The notes below the pieces were generated by a model. The model did no database searches and was not told the DNA's origin. It was given only the letters and a program-made list of their open reading frames with translations. Position numbers and translations under genes: made by a program. Below, piece after piece: positions 1 to 6,874 of a DNA stretch of 7,848 bases. The DNA comes from Deltaproteobacteria bacterium (GTDB lineage Bacteria; Desulfobacterota; DSM-4660; Desulfatiglandales; HGW-15), in the NCBI GenBank assembly GCA_016932235.1, contig JAFGDF010000253.1, forward strand, positions 1 through 7,848. Direction: 5' to 3'. Every line of letters starts with the position of its first letter. Position 1 is the first letter of the stretch.

Positions 1-9
1 CTTATACGC

Positions 10-60
10 CTCAGTCGTCGCTCCTTGGCGCCTTGCATCCGGCACCTCGCTGGTGGCCAG
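10..60. repeat. possible fragment of a dispersed intergenic repeat
   Basis: This stretch shows no gene. It carries the string ctcagtcgtcg (10-20), which recurs in the same orientation at 7806-7816 near the other end of the window. On the minus strand it reads as a G/C-rich stretch of the style of the noncoding repeats scattered through many Desulfobacterota genomes (from memory, not a search). A minus-strand ATG at 36-38 opens a frame that runs off the window edge, but nothing supports it as a gene. The repeat call rests on a short shared string and on general resemblance, so it is weak. Confidence 0.3.
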
Positions 61-67
61 GGTTACG

Positions 68-140
68 CCAAAATCCAGCACCAGTACTATATTGTCTTTG
101 ATTTGATGGTGGATTTTGGTCCTGCGGTCAAGCCGCAGGA
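68..140. repeat. two adjacent hairpins, palindromic intergenic element
   Basis: Two inverted repeats abut. The first has perfect 10-bp arms, CCAAAATCCA at 68-77 and its complement at 110-119, around a 32-nt loop. The second has perfect 8-bp arms, TCCTGCGG at 120-127 and CCGCAGGA at 133-140, around a 5-nt loop. The second resembles the palindrome (GTCATCCTGCGG...) dispersed between genes in many bacteria, as recalled from general knowledge. It is followed on the + strand by an A-run rather than a T-run, so it is not a classical + strand terminator. A dispersed palindromic element is the best reading. Confidence 0.55.
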
Positions 141-201
141 TGACAAAAAAATTTCGATACAGAAATATAAATCGCTATGAGATAATTAAGGACTTTCTTA
201 G

Positions 202-235
202 CCTAAAAGCTTAGGATTTAAACCCCAGATCGGGG
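202..235. other. two small adjacent hairpins upstream of nadA
   Basis: CCTAA/TTAGG (202-206 and 211-215, 4-nt loop) is followed closely by CCCC/GGGG (223-226 and 232-235, 5-nt loop). Neither is followed by a T-run. They lie upstream of the candidate nadA promoter, so they are unlikely to be part of its leader. They could be the end of an upstream transcript, a protein site or a repeat remnant; the sequence does not decide. Confidence 0.25.
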
Positions 236-263
236 ACCTGAAAGTATAACTATTTAAAATAAA

Positions 264-401
264 ATGCTTCTTGAATTTTTACAAAAGCCTGTTGAGATAA
301 AGCCATACTGGCTCCGGGAAAGACGGGATAAGGGCATCTGGCATGGAAATCAGGAATCTATTTCAAAACTTACAGCAAATCGCTTGACTAATAATATATA
401 A
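264..401 (+). CDS. doubtful small ORF (45 aa)
   Basis: An ATG at 264 opens a 45-codon frame ending at TAA 399-401. The product is charged, with a WLRERRDKG stretch followed by IWHGN, no membrane segment or signal peptide, and no family I recognise. There is no Shine-Dalgarno sequence before the ATG, and the 3' end runs through the candidate nadA promoter. A chance ORF is at least as likely as a small protein. It is listed because it is the only open frame of any size in the 439-nt gap before nadA. Confidence 0.15.
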   Translation: MLLEFLQKPVEIKPYWLRERRDKGIWHGNQESISKLTANRLTNNI

Positions 402-411
402 TACTTATACC
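384..411 (+). promoter_or_regulatory. candidate sigma70 promoter for the nadA operon
   Basis: TTGACT (384-389) lies 16 nt from TATACC (406-411), about 30 nt before the nadA start. A perfect TATAAT is also present at 397-402, but it has no good -35 box at 16-18 nt. The region is very A/T-rich, so the precise -10 is uncertain. No repressor site or riboswitch that I can recognise is visible between here and the start codon. Confidence 0.4.
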
Positions 412-445
412 TTCTGATTAAATTTTTCCCAGGATCTCATTGATT

Positions 446-1378
446 ATGGAAACCAACCAGGGCTTTAAAGAGATGAAAAATCTTCACGAAAAGATAAAAG
501 ATCTTCTCAGAAAAAGAAATGCCATCCTCCTCGCGCACAATTACCAGCGGCCTGAGATTCAGGATATAGCGGACCTCTGTGGTGACTCCCTTGAATTATC
601 AATAAAAGCTTCTCAAACAGAGGCGGAGGTTATCGTTTTCTGCGGTGTCCACTTTATGGCTGAAACGGCTTCCATCCTATGCCCGGATAAAAAAGTGCTG
701 CTGCCGTCTCCTGATGCCGGATGTCCCATGGCGGATATGATCCTAAGAGAGGATCTGATAAGTAAAAAGAAGGAATTGCCGGAGGCCATTGTTATAACTT
801 ATGTAAATACCACCGCTGAAGTCAAGGCCGAGAGCGATATCTGCTGCACATCAGCCAATGCCGTCCGGGTTGTGAATTCCCTTGATGATCATTCAGGGAT
901 ATTGATGATACCGGATAGAAATCTGGCACAATATGTAAAGAAAACTTCAGGGATGGATATCCAATACTGGAATGGCTATTGCCCTATCCATGATAATCTG
1001 ACCGTGGACCAGGTCAGGAAGGCCAAAGCTGAACATCCTGCTGCGATTTTCCTCGCTCACCCTGAATGCAGGCCGGAAGTGCTGGACGAAGCGGATGAGA
1101 TAAAAAGCACGTCAGGTATAATTGCTTACGCGACCGGATCCGATAGGAAAACTTTTATCATTGGCACTGAAACAGGTATCCTTCATCCTCTAAAAAAGGC
1201 AAATCCCGGCAAGGTATTTATTCCGGCCTCCCCGCAAATGGTCTGCCATGATATGAAAAAGACGGGATTGGAATCTATTATCAGAGCCCTCGAAAGGCTT
1301 GAACCAGAGGTCAAAGTGCCTGAAGATGTCCGGATGAAGGCAAAAAAGGCCGTTGACCGCATGCTGGAGATACCTTGA
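446..1378 (+). CDS. nadA: quinolinate synthase NadA
   Basis: Cytoplasmic [4Fe-4S] enzyme that condenses iminoaspartate with dihydroxyacetone phosphate to quinolinate in de novo NAD synthesis. From the ATG at 446 the protein is 310 aa, normal for the compact NadA form. Family motifs are present throughout: AHNYQ (30-34), GDSLELS, FCGVHFMAETA, SPDAGCPMAD, YVNTTAEVKA, AHPEC and GTETG. The three cluster-ligating cysteines are expected at C79 (ILCPDKK), C179 (GYCPIH) and C267 (MVCHDMKK), and all are there. An in-frame TTG at 440 is an alternative start: AGGA at 431-434 is 5 nt from the TTG and 11 nt from the ATG. No nadB or nadC is in the window. It is the first gene of the probable operon, and its stop codon lies inside a heptanucleotide repeat. 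Confidence 0.97.
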   Translation: METNQGFKEMKNLHEKIKDLLRKRNAILLAHNYQRPEIQDIADLCGDSLELSIKASQTEAEVIVFCGVHFMAETASILCPDKKVLLPSPDAGCPMADMILREDLISKKKELPEAIVITYVNTTAEVKAESDICCTSANAVRVVNSLDDHSGILMIPDRNLAQYVKKTSGMDIQYWNGYCPIHDNLTVDQVRKAKAEHPAAIFLAHPECRPEVLDEADEIKSTSGIIAYATGSDRKTFIIGTETGILHPLKKANPGKVFIPASPQMVCHDMKKTGLESIIRALERLEPEVKVPEDVRMKAKKAVDRMLEIP

Positions 1379-1414
1379 ACCTTGTACCTTTTGCCGTAAA
1401 ACCTTGTACCTCTT
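1372..1414 (+). repeat. degenerate heptanucleotide tandem repeat (ACCTTGW)
   Basis: Units ACCTTGA (1372-1378), ACCTTGT (1379-1385) and ACCTTTT (1386-1392) are followed by an 8-nt interruption, then ACCTTGT (1401-1407) and ACCTCTT (1408-1414). AACCTTGTACCT therefore occurs twice, 22 nt apart (1378-1389 and 1400-1411). The first unit contains the nadA stop codon TGA. The array fills most of the 51-nt gap before the decarboxylase gene. It looks like a decayed simple-sequence repeat, not an operator. Confidence 0.6.
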
Positions 1415-1429
1415 TTTTAATATATATTT

Positions 1430-3133
1430 ATGAAAAAATCCCAGAAAGTCATTAAAGCCAATCTTGAATACCTGAGGAAGTTGTTCATCATGCCGGATTC
1501 ACCGGATAAATTCGTTGAATTCGGCAAGGACCTGCTTGAGATGATCCATGATTTTTTTCAGGAAAAGGGAGGAATCCACAGTAAATCCACATTGCCTGAA
1601 CTCAGCAAGATCTTCGATCAAACCGCTTTGCCTGATAATCCATATCTTATAAAAGACGTTCTTGCCGAGATAAAGAAAAAGATAATAGACCATTCCGTAA
1701 AGGTTGGAAATCCATATTACATAGGCCACATGACGAGCGCTATTCCTTATTTCATGATCCACCTTGAGATGATTATCGCATCCCTGAACCAGAACCAGGT
1801 AAAGATAGAAACCGCAAAAGCCTCGAGTTTTGTGGAAAGAGAATTGACGGCCTGGTTTCATCGCCTGATCTTTAATAAAAAGAACGGATTTTATAAAAAA
1901 AACATACAGAATCCACATGTTTCCCTGGGTAATATCACAGCCGACGGGACACTCTCGAACATGACGGCCCTGATGGTGGCCAGGGAGAAGGCCTTTCCGC
2001 CAGGCGGAGATTTTCAGGGTCTGCGGGCTACAGGGGTCAACGAGGCCTTGGATCATTACGGCTATTCAAAGGCCGTGATCCTGGTATCCGCCAGAGGACA
2101 TTATTCCATAAGAAAAGCCGCCAATGTGCTCGGTTTAGGGGAAGAGAACGTGATAACGATTCCTGTGGATGACGGGAATCACATTGACATCAAAAAATTA
2201 CAGCGAAAGGTCGCTCAGCTTCAGGACAGGAATTATCGCCCCAAAACAAAAATTATCGCCATCATAGGTATCGCAGGCACTACAGAAACAGGCAATATTG
2301 ATGATCTTGAATCAATAGGAGAGATTGCCAGAAGGGCAGGCGCACATTTTCATGTGGATGCCTGCTGGGGTGGCCCTACCCTGCTTGTTGATGAATACCG
2401 CCATCTGTTCAAAGGAATCGAAAAAGCCGATTCGGTCTCCATCGATGCTCATAAACTGCTTTACTGTCCCATGAGCATGGGCCTTGTCCTTTTTAACAAC
2501 GAAAAGGACCTGAACACTATACGACACTCATCTAATTATATTATCAGGAAGAATTCAGTGGATATGGGCCGGTTCACGATAGAGGGTTCACGCTCATTCG
2601 CCTGCCTGAAACCCTGGGCAGCCCTGAAAATCATAAGCAGGAAGGGTTATGGCCTTTTACTGGGGCATGCCCTGAAAACCACGGATTATATGAAGAAAAA
2701 GCTTGACTCATGCGATAATTTCGAATCTCTGAACTCTCCTGAACTATTTATTCTCATATATCGTTTCATCCCGGGGAACGTACGTAAACGGCTGTCACAA
2801 TGGAAACTGACATCCACACGATCGGATGACATAGAAAAGGCCAGGAATGCTGAAAAGAAGATAAGAAAGGTAAATCAACTCATCAACAGCCTTAATGTAA
2901 AGCTCCACAGGGAAATCAGGAAGGACGATACGACATTTGTCTCAAGGACTACCATTGAATCCACCATATATCGCCCGCAGAACATCGTTGTTTTAAGGGC
3001 GGTTCTGATAAATCCGCTTACTGATAACACAGTCCTTAACGAGATAATAGGAACGCAGAATCGTATTGGGCTCCAACTCTGGCATGAATTTGAAGCAGCT
3101 TATAACCGAATCCTAAAAACACAGATGAAATAA
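1430..3133 (+). CDS. panP: group II PLP-dependent decarboxylase, PanP-like (probable aspartate 1-decarboxylase)
   Basis: Cytoplasmic pyridoxal-phosphate decarboxylase of the glutamate/aspartate/aromatic amino acid (group II) family, 567 aa. Visible landmarks are GHMTSAIP (99-106), the N-terminal dimer-type helix LNQNQVKIETAKASSFVE (119-136), TADGTLSNMTAL (170-181), H224 in ARGHYSIRKAANVLG (stacks on PLP), GTTETGNID (283-291), D310 in HVDACWGG, and the Schiff-base lysine K342 in IDAHKLLYCP. Length and the GHMTSA and LNQN segments recall PanP, which makes beta-alanine from aspartate in vibrios and others lacking PanD. Glutamate or an aromatic amino acid as substrate cannot be excluded. The cofactor pairing with nadA favours PanP. 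The ATG at 1430 has no Shine-Dalgarno sequence, only A/T-rich DNA, so translation may be weak or coupled. Confidence 0.8.
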   Translation: MKKSQKVIKANLEYLRKLFIMPDSPDKFVEFGKDLLEMIHDFFQEKGGIHSKSTLPELSKIFDQTALPDNPYLIKDVLAEIKKKIIDHSVKVGNPYYIGHMTSAIPYFMIHLEMIIASLNQNQVKIETAKASSFVERELTAWFHRLIFNKKNGFYKKNIQNPHVSLGNITADGTLSNMTALMVAREKAFPPGGDFQGLRATGVNEALDHYGYSKAVILVSARGHYSIRKAANVLGLGEENVITIPVDDGNHIDIKKLQRKVAQLQDRNYRPKTKIIAIIGIAGTTETGNIDDLESIGEIARRAGAHFHVDACWGGPTLLVDEYRHLFKGIEKADSVSIDAHKLLYCPMSMGLVLFNNEKDLNTIRHSSNYIIRKNSVDMGRFTIEGSRSFACLKPWAALKIISRKGYGLLLGHALKTTDYMKKKLDSCDNFESLNSPELFILIYRFIPGNVRKRLSQWKLTSTRSDDIEKARNAEKKIRKVNQLINSLNVKLHREIRKDDTTFVSRTTIESTIYRPQNIVVLRAVLINPLTDNTVLNEIIGTQNRIGLQLWHEFEAAYNRILKTQMK

Positions 3134-3149
3134 ATTCCGGGATAAGACT

Positions 3150-3926
3150 ATGGGACTTATCTTTGATATCCGCGCGGCAAGGCTCTATGAGTCATGGTAT
3201 AAATCCCCTAAAGGAAAGCTGCTGGATACCTTTTTTGAAAGTCTGGTTCCGACACTGATGGAGCCACGGCAGGGAGAAAAAGTTCTTGATATTGGCTGCG
3301 GGTCCGGGAACCAGCTCTTATGCCTCAGCAAGCTGGCACTTGATATCTATGGTATAGATGCCTCGCCATATATGATCAGCCTGGCGAGAGAGCGACTCGG
3401 AAACCGTTGTTCTCTCAAGACAGGGATGGCGGAGGATCTGCCGTTCGAGGATAATGAGTTTGATGTCGCCTTGCTGGTGAATAGTCTCGAATTTATTGAC
3501 GACCCGGTAGAGGCATTAAGAGAAGCGGCGAGAGTGACAAAAAGAAAAATCTTTATCGTTGCTCTAAATAGCCTGTCATTCGGTTGCTTAGCCGGGAAAA
3601 TGCACGGGCTGATAGGTAAAAGCATCATGAACCATGCCAGGCCATATAGTCTCTGGGGTCTAAAAAAATATATCAGGACAGCGCTGGGCAATGTGCCGAT
3701 TGAATGGGAATGCAGCCGAACCTGGCCATTCCATTCCGGAACGGGATTTGGGAGATTCTTACGGCAGATGAGTCTCGATCGCTGTCTGATGGGATCTTTA
3801 ATAGGGATATCGGCCACGATCAAGTACACGGTAAAGACCAATAACGTGCCTTTAAAAGTAAGTATCGGCAAGACCCGTGAATCTGTAATAGGGGGAATAA
3901 ACTTTGAAAGAAGCCTACCTTTATGA
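3150..3926 (+). CDS. class I SAM-dependent methyltransferase
   Basis: A 258-aa cytoplasmic protein with a Rossmann-type methyltransferase core of the UbiE/Methyltransf_11 kind. Motif I is VLDIGCGSGN (45-54), the acidic residue ending strand 2 is D70 in IYGIDAS, the motif II region is GMAEDLPFEDNEFD (92-105), and ALLVNSLEFIDDPVEALREAARV (107-129) is the motif III/post-motif region. The C-terminal third (about 145-258) is not a pattern I recognise and probably sets the substrate, which could be a small molecule, lipid or quinone. It starts 16 nt after the decarboxylase stop, with a weak GGATAAG ribosome-binding site. Its last 23 nt overlap the next gene, so the two are probably translationally coupled. 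The methyltransferase fold is certain; the substrate is unknown. Confidence 0.9.
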   Translation: MGLIFDIRAARLYESWYKSPKGKLLDTFFESLVPTLMEPRQGEKVLDIGCGSGNQLLCLSKLALDIYGIDASPYMISLARERLGNRCSLKTGMAEDLPFEDNEFDVALLVNSLEFIDDPVEALREAARVTKRKIFIVALNSLSFGCLAGKMHGLIGKSIMNHARPYSLWGLKKYIRTALGNVPIEWECSRTWPFHSGTGFGRFLRQMSLDRCLMGSLIGISATIKYTVKTNNVPLKVSIGKTRESVIGGINFERSLPL

Positions 3927-4914
3927 AAAATTGAAAGATAACATGGTCCGATGTTATCTGTGTAATCATCGTTGCCTCATTAAAGAGGGTGAAAGGGGCC
4001 TATGCGGTGTTCGTGAAAATACCGGCGGAATCCTTTCAAGCCTTGTATATGGCAGAGTAATTGCCAGAAATGTGGATCCGATTGAAAAAAAACCCCTGTT
4101 CCATTTCCTGCCGGGCAGCCGCTCCTACAGTATCGCAACCGTGGGATGCAACTTCAAGTGTGTTTTTTGCCAGAATTCGGAGATATCCCAGATGCCCACT
4201 GAACGCCGGGAAATCCTGGGAGAGCGGATGAATCCTGAAGAAATCGTTAATGACGCCCTAAAAACACATTCATCGACTATTTCTTACACATACACGGAAC
4301 CTACGATATTTTACGAACTTGCCTTTGATACAGCCAGGACGGCTGTTTCAGAAGGTCTAAGAAATATATTTGTGACCAACGGGTATATGACTGAAGAATG
4401 CCTGAAGGACATTTTCCCGAACCTGCATGGTGCTAATATTGATCTCAAATCTTTTGATGATGGATTTTATAAAAAACAATGTTCGGCCAGGCTTAAGCCG
4501 GTATTAAAAAGCATAGAAACAATGAAGAAAATGGATATATGGGTCGAGGTTACCACTCTTCTAATTCCGGGTCTTAACGATTCCGAAGAAGAATTAAAGT
4601 CCATTGCCCGGTTTCTCGTGGATCTGGATCCTTACATCCCCTGGCACATCAGCAGGTTCCATCCAACGTATCACCTGTTGGACAGTGACCCGACTCCTGT
4701 CGCCAGCATCCATAAAGCCAAGGAAATCGGAACAGGGCTCGGTTTGAAGTATGTTTACACCGGTAACATACCGGGAGATGAAGGCGAAAAAACACTCTGC
4801 CATAACTGTGGAACGCTCCTTATTGACCGCTATGGCTTTTCAGTCAGGATAAACCGAGTGATGGACAATAAATGCCCGGACTGCGGGACGGTGATCCCTG
4901 GCGTGTGGGATTGA
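3904..4914 (+). CDS. amrS: AmmeMemoRadiSam-type radical SAM enzyme (AmrS-like)
   Basis: A 336-aa radical SAM protein, full length for the AmrS family, once annotated as PflA-like activating enzymes. The radical SAM cluster motif CxxxCxxC is C82, C86 and C89 (GCNFKCVFCQN). An N-terminal cysteine set (C17, C20, C24, C34) and the stretch DPIEKKPLFHFLPGS (58-72) are family hallmarks. The C-terminus has a zinc-ribbon-like pair of CxxC motifs (C299/C302 and C324/C327). The TTG start at 3904 is chosen because GGGGGA (3891-3896) is well placed before it and it restores the family N-terminus (EAYLYEKL). The next methionine (M14) would leave C17 almost at the N-terminus. In many genomes this enzyme sits with AMMECR1 and Memo proteins; neither is within the window. 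Its physiological reaction is not established. Confidence 0.92.
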   Translation: MKEAYLYEKLKDNMVRCYLCNHRCLIKEGERGLCGVRENTGGILSSLVYGRVIARNVDPIEKKPLFHFLPGSRSYSIATVGCNFKCVFCQNSEISQMPTERREILGERMNPEEIVNDALKTHSSTISYTYTEPTIFYELAFDTARTAVSEGLRNIFVTNGYMTEECLKDIFPNLHGANIDLKSFDDGFYKKQCSARLKPVLKSIETMKKMDIWVEVTTLLIPGLNDSEEELKSIARFLVDLDPYIPWHISRFHPTYHLLDSDPTPVASIHKAKEIGTGLGLKYVYTGNIPGDEGEKTLCHNCGTLLIDRYGFSVRINRVMDNKCPDCGTVIPGVWD

Positions 4915-4918
4915 GGGG

Positions 4919-5683
4919 CTAATATTTTACCATCCTTAAAAAAAGCCCATGAGGAGGCGCTTTAATCCCGGCCCGGCGCCTGTCTTTTGACGAAAGAATT
5001 TCACTGAACTCATGAGGGGATATTCTGCCGAGGCCTGCTTCCACGATGGTGCCAACAATGTTTCGTACCATATGTCGTAAAAAGCCATCTGCCTCAAAAA
5101 TAATAAGAAGGGCGCCTCTGTCGCCGGATATCAATCCGGCCCTTATCATCTCTCTTACCGGATTCAGGTTCGAGCTCCCTGAAGATCTGAAGCAAGAGAA
5201 ATCCCTCTTTCCAACCAGCTGTTCAAGGCATTCCTTCATATCCCGGATGGAAAGCTCCCTGGTAACATGCCAGCAATAATTTCGAATAAAGATATCAGGC
5301 TCCTTGCTGTTTAATATCCTATACTCATATACCTTGCTTTTACTGCTGTATCTCGAATGAAATTCCAGGGGAACGTTTTCAGCATGTTTTATGTGGACAT
5401 CGTCAGGGAGAAGGGAATTCAAAGCTCTTCGCAAAGAGAGGGTGTCAATTCCTGATTTTGTGATGAAATTACATACCTGATGAAGGGCGTGTACGCCTGA
5501 ATCGGTTCTACCTGAAGCGCTCAGGCGAATCGATTCGCCGGTGATAATTTTTATTTTCTCTTCAATTAATTCCTGAATCGTGATTTCACCGGATTGCCGC
5601 TGCCATCCGTGATAATTTGTCCCGTCATACGCCAGGACGAGCTTTATGTTCCTCCTGCCATCCATATCCCACCGCCTTACCAT
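4919..5683 (-). CDS. truA: tRNA pseudouridine(38-40) synthase TruA
   Basis: Converts uridines 38-40 of the tRNA anticodon arm to pseudouridine. At 254 aa it is normal TruA length. Seen in order: IKLVLAYDGTNYHGWQ (13-28), the catalytic D61 in SGRTDSGVHA, R111 and the conserved Y119 in KVYEYRI, DFSCFR (161-166), FLRHMVRNIVGTIVEAG (201-217) and APPHGLFLRMV near the C-terminus. The start may be M7 (5665): GTAAGGCGGTGGGAT just before it looks like a ribosome-binding site, and the family begins about there. M1 has only weak AGATTGG. It converges on the amrS-like gene with 4 bp between stops, and no bidirectional terminator fits there. It is cut off from rpsI by the terminator at 5851-5884, so it needs its own promoter. 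Confidence 0.96.
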   Translation of the reverse strand: MVRRWDMDGRRNIKLVLAYDGTNYHGWQRQSGEITIQELIEEKIKIITGESIRLSASGRTDSGVHALHQVCNFITKSGIDTLSLRRALNSLLPDDVHIKHAENVPLEFHSRYSSKSKVYEYRILNSKEPDIFIRNYCWHVTRELSIRDMKECLEQLVGKRDFSCFRSSGSSNLNPVREMIRAGLISGDRGALLIIFEADGFLRHMVRNIVGTIVEAGLGRISPHEFSEILSSKDRRRAGIKAPPHGLFLRMVKY

Positions 5684-5701
5684 CCAATCTTTTCATATAA
5701 A

Positions 5702-5810
5702 GCAACCGCCACGGCGCGAAGCACGCGAAGAGCGGGTATCCTTTATTTAACCGGGAAAGACTGTCAAATGAAAGAAGCTTAATTAACCCCTTAGCGTCTT
5801 TGGCGCCCCT
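5702..5810. repeat. imperfect inverted repeat, REP-like intergenic element
   Basis: A G/C-rich arm with ggcgcgaagcacgcgaag starting near 5713 is mirrored by ttagcgtctttggcgcc (about 5790-5806). Their reverse complements match at about 14 of 18 positions. The arms bracket about 60 bp of A/T-richer DNA. The 'gcgtctttggcgcc' style is typical of short noncoding repeats in the gaps of many environmental bacterial genomes. A minus-strand open frame runs across it (5625-5840) but has no family resemblance and is repeat-derived. The element sits between truA and the rpsI terminator. Confidence 0.5.
5740..5767 (-). promoter_or_regulatory. weak candidate promoter for truA
   Basis: On the minus strand a perfect TTGACA (5767-5762) is followed at 16 nt by TAAAGG (5745-5740) or at 19 nt by AGGATA (5742-5737). 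The -35 box is consensus but neither -10 is good. It lies between the arms of the inverted repeat and downstream of the rpsI terminator, where a truA promoter would be needed. This would give a leader of about 50 nt or more. Confidence 0.25.
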
Positions 5811-5850
5811 GCGATGCAGGCTTTGAAAATCGACCGCCAAGCTGCAGACG

Positions 5851-5884
5851 AAAAAAACGGGGAAGCCGCAAAACGACTTCCCCG
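5851..5884 (-). terminator. rho-independent terminator of rplM-rpsI
   Basis: On the minus strand an 8-bp perfect stem, CGGGGAAG (5884-5877) pairing with CTTCCCCG (5865-5858), closes an 11-nt loop and is followed directly by seven T (5857-5851). It lies about 55 nt after the rpsI stop codon, in the right orientation. This is a textbook intrinsic terminator and separates rpsI from truA. Confidence 0.9.
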
Positions 5885-5939
5885 CTTAAAGCAAAATTAT
5901 ATTTTAAAATCAAAAAACAGCGGCTCTGATAAGCGAACA

Positions 5940-6332
5940 TTAACGCTTTGAATATTGAAAACGAGCCCGGGCACCAGGTTGTCCGTATTTTTTCCTTTCT
6001 TTCATCCTGGGATCCCGTGTGAGGAATTCGGCCTTTTTCAATGGAATGCGAAATTCCGGGTTCATCTCCACCAGGACCCGGCTGATCCCATGCCTTATTG
6101 CTCCCGCCTGGCCTATTACACCTCCGCCCTTGACATTAACCTTAATATCATATTTCCCGCTTGTTTCGGTTATCATGAGGGGTTGCATTACAAGATTTCT
6201 GCCTGATTCCACTTTGATATATTCATCAATAGGCCTGCGGTTGATGGAAATTTTGCCACTCCCGGGTTTCATCCAGACCCGGGCAATCGATGTTTTTCTT
6301 TTACCTACGGCGTGATAACTCTCTCCGGCCAT
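5940..6332 (-). CDS. rpsI: 30S ribosomal protein S9
   Basis: A 130-aa small-subunit protein of normal length. It has the conserved N-terminal [13 protein letters not shown] (8-20), the S9 signature [21 protein letters not shown] (69-89), and the basic C-terminal tail ending SKR (128-130), which reaches into the P site and contacts tRNA. The start is well set: AGGAG (6343-6339) overlaps the rplM stop codon and lies 6 nt before the ATG. It is the second gene of the usual rplM-rpsI pair, 9 nt after rplM, and is followed by a strong terminator. Confidence 0.98.
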   Translation of the reverse strand: MAGESYHAVGKRKTSIARVWMKPGSGKISINRRPIDEYIKVESGRNLVMQPLMITETSGKYDIKVNVKGGGVIGQAGAIRHGISRVLVEMNPEFRIPLKKAEFLTRDPRMKERKKYGQPGARARFQYSKR

Positions 6333-6341
6333 TTAATTCTC

Positions 6342-6770
6342 CTAGATCTCTAAATTTTCAGGGTTCTGTGCCTCATGCGGATGATTGGATCCCGCGTATA
6401 TCTTTAATTTTTTGAGTTGACGTGTTCCAAGGCTGTTCTTGGGCAGCATCCTTTTTACAGCCATCCGTATGATCTCTTCAGGTTTTTTCTCAAGAAGTTT
6501 TTTTGCTGTTATTGTCTTTAATCCGCCCGGATACCCGCTGTGCCGATAATATTTTTTCTCGTCCCATTTTTTCCCCGTCATTGAGATCTTTTCCGCGTTA
6601 ACAACGACGATAAAATCCCCTGTATCAGCATGAGGGGTAAAAACAGGTCTATGTTTTCCCCGCAACCGCAAAGCGATTTGAGTTGCCAGCCTTCCAAGTA
6701 TCCGGCCTTCCGCGTTGACAAGATACCATTTTTTTTCGATTTCATGTTCTTTTGCGACATATGTTTTCAT
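6342..6770 (-). CDS. rplM: 50S ribosomal protein L13
   Basis: A 142-aa large-subunit assembly protein, normal length. Visible landmarks are [17 protein letters not shown] (14-30), the [25 protein letters not shown] stretch (35-59), [14 protein letters not shown] (72-85) and the L13 signature [25 protein letters not shown] (108-132). It is the first gene of the rplM-rpsI operon. The ribosome-binding site is only a weak GGAAA about 9 nt before the ATG. The leader from the predicted start of transcription is short (about 29 nt), leaving little room for a structured autoregulatory site. Confidence 0.98.
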   Translation of the reverse strand: MKTYVAKEHEIEKKWYLVNAEGRILGRLATQIALRLRGKHRPVFTPHADTGDFIVVVNAEKISMTGKKWDEKKYYRHSGYPGGLKTITAKKLLEKKPEEIIRMAVKRMLPKNSLGTRQLKKLKIYAGSNHPHEAQNPENLEI

Positions 6771-6805
6771 AACAGTGTTTCCAATCTAATAAAATAAAGC
6801 TAGTC

Positions 6806-6834
6806 TATCTAATTAAAATTGCATGTTATGTCAA
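6806..6834 (-). promoter_or_regulatory. strong sigma70 promoter for rplM-rpsI
   Basis: On the minus strand TTGACA (6834-6829) is separated by exactly 17 nt from TAGATA (6811-6806): a perfect -35 box, an optimal spacer and a five-of-six -10 box. Transcription should begin near 6799, about 29 nt before the rplM ATG. Strength and position fit a ribosomal protein operon. Confidence 0.85.
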
Positions 6835-6874
6835 GTTCTTTTTGTTTTAAATTTGATAATAATCTGTTATTGGG

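Noticed and set aside
120..145. Hairpin at 120-140 as an intrinsic terminator
   Set aside because: The stem is followed by A residues on the + strand, and on the minus strand the T-run precedes the stem, so it fits neither direction.
146..439. NAD-sensing riboswitch in front of nadA
   Set aside because: The predicted transcript start leaves under 40 nt of leader, and I could not match the hairpins at 202-235 to a known NAD riboswitch pattern.
1499..2056. 185-codon minus-strand open frame
   Set aside because: It lies wholly inside the decarboxylase gene, whose conserved motifs fix the coding strand; the product resembles nothing.
3347..3871. 174-codon minus-strand open frame
   Set aside because: It is a shadow of the methyltransferase gene, which has clear motif I and later motifs on the + strand.
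4916..4948. GGGCT/AGCCC inverted repeat as a bidirectional terminator
   Set aside because: Only five pairs around a 23-nt loop, with no T-run after the stem on either strand.
5625..5840. 71-codon minus-strand open frame upstream of truA
   Set aside because: It overlaps the truA start and runs through the inverted repeat; its arginine/alanine-rich pieces are translated repeat.
5955..6315. Two + strand open frames across rpsI
   Set aside because: They are antisense shadows of S9, which matches its family over its full length.
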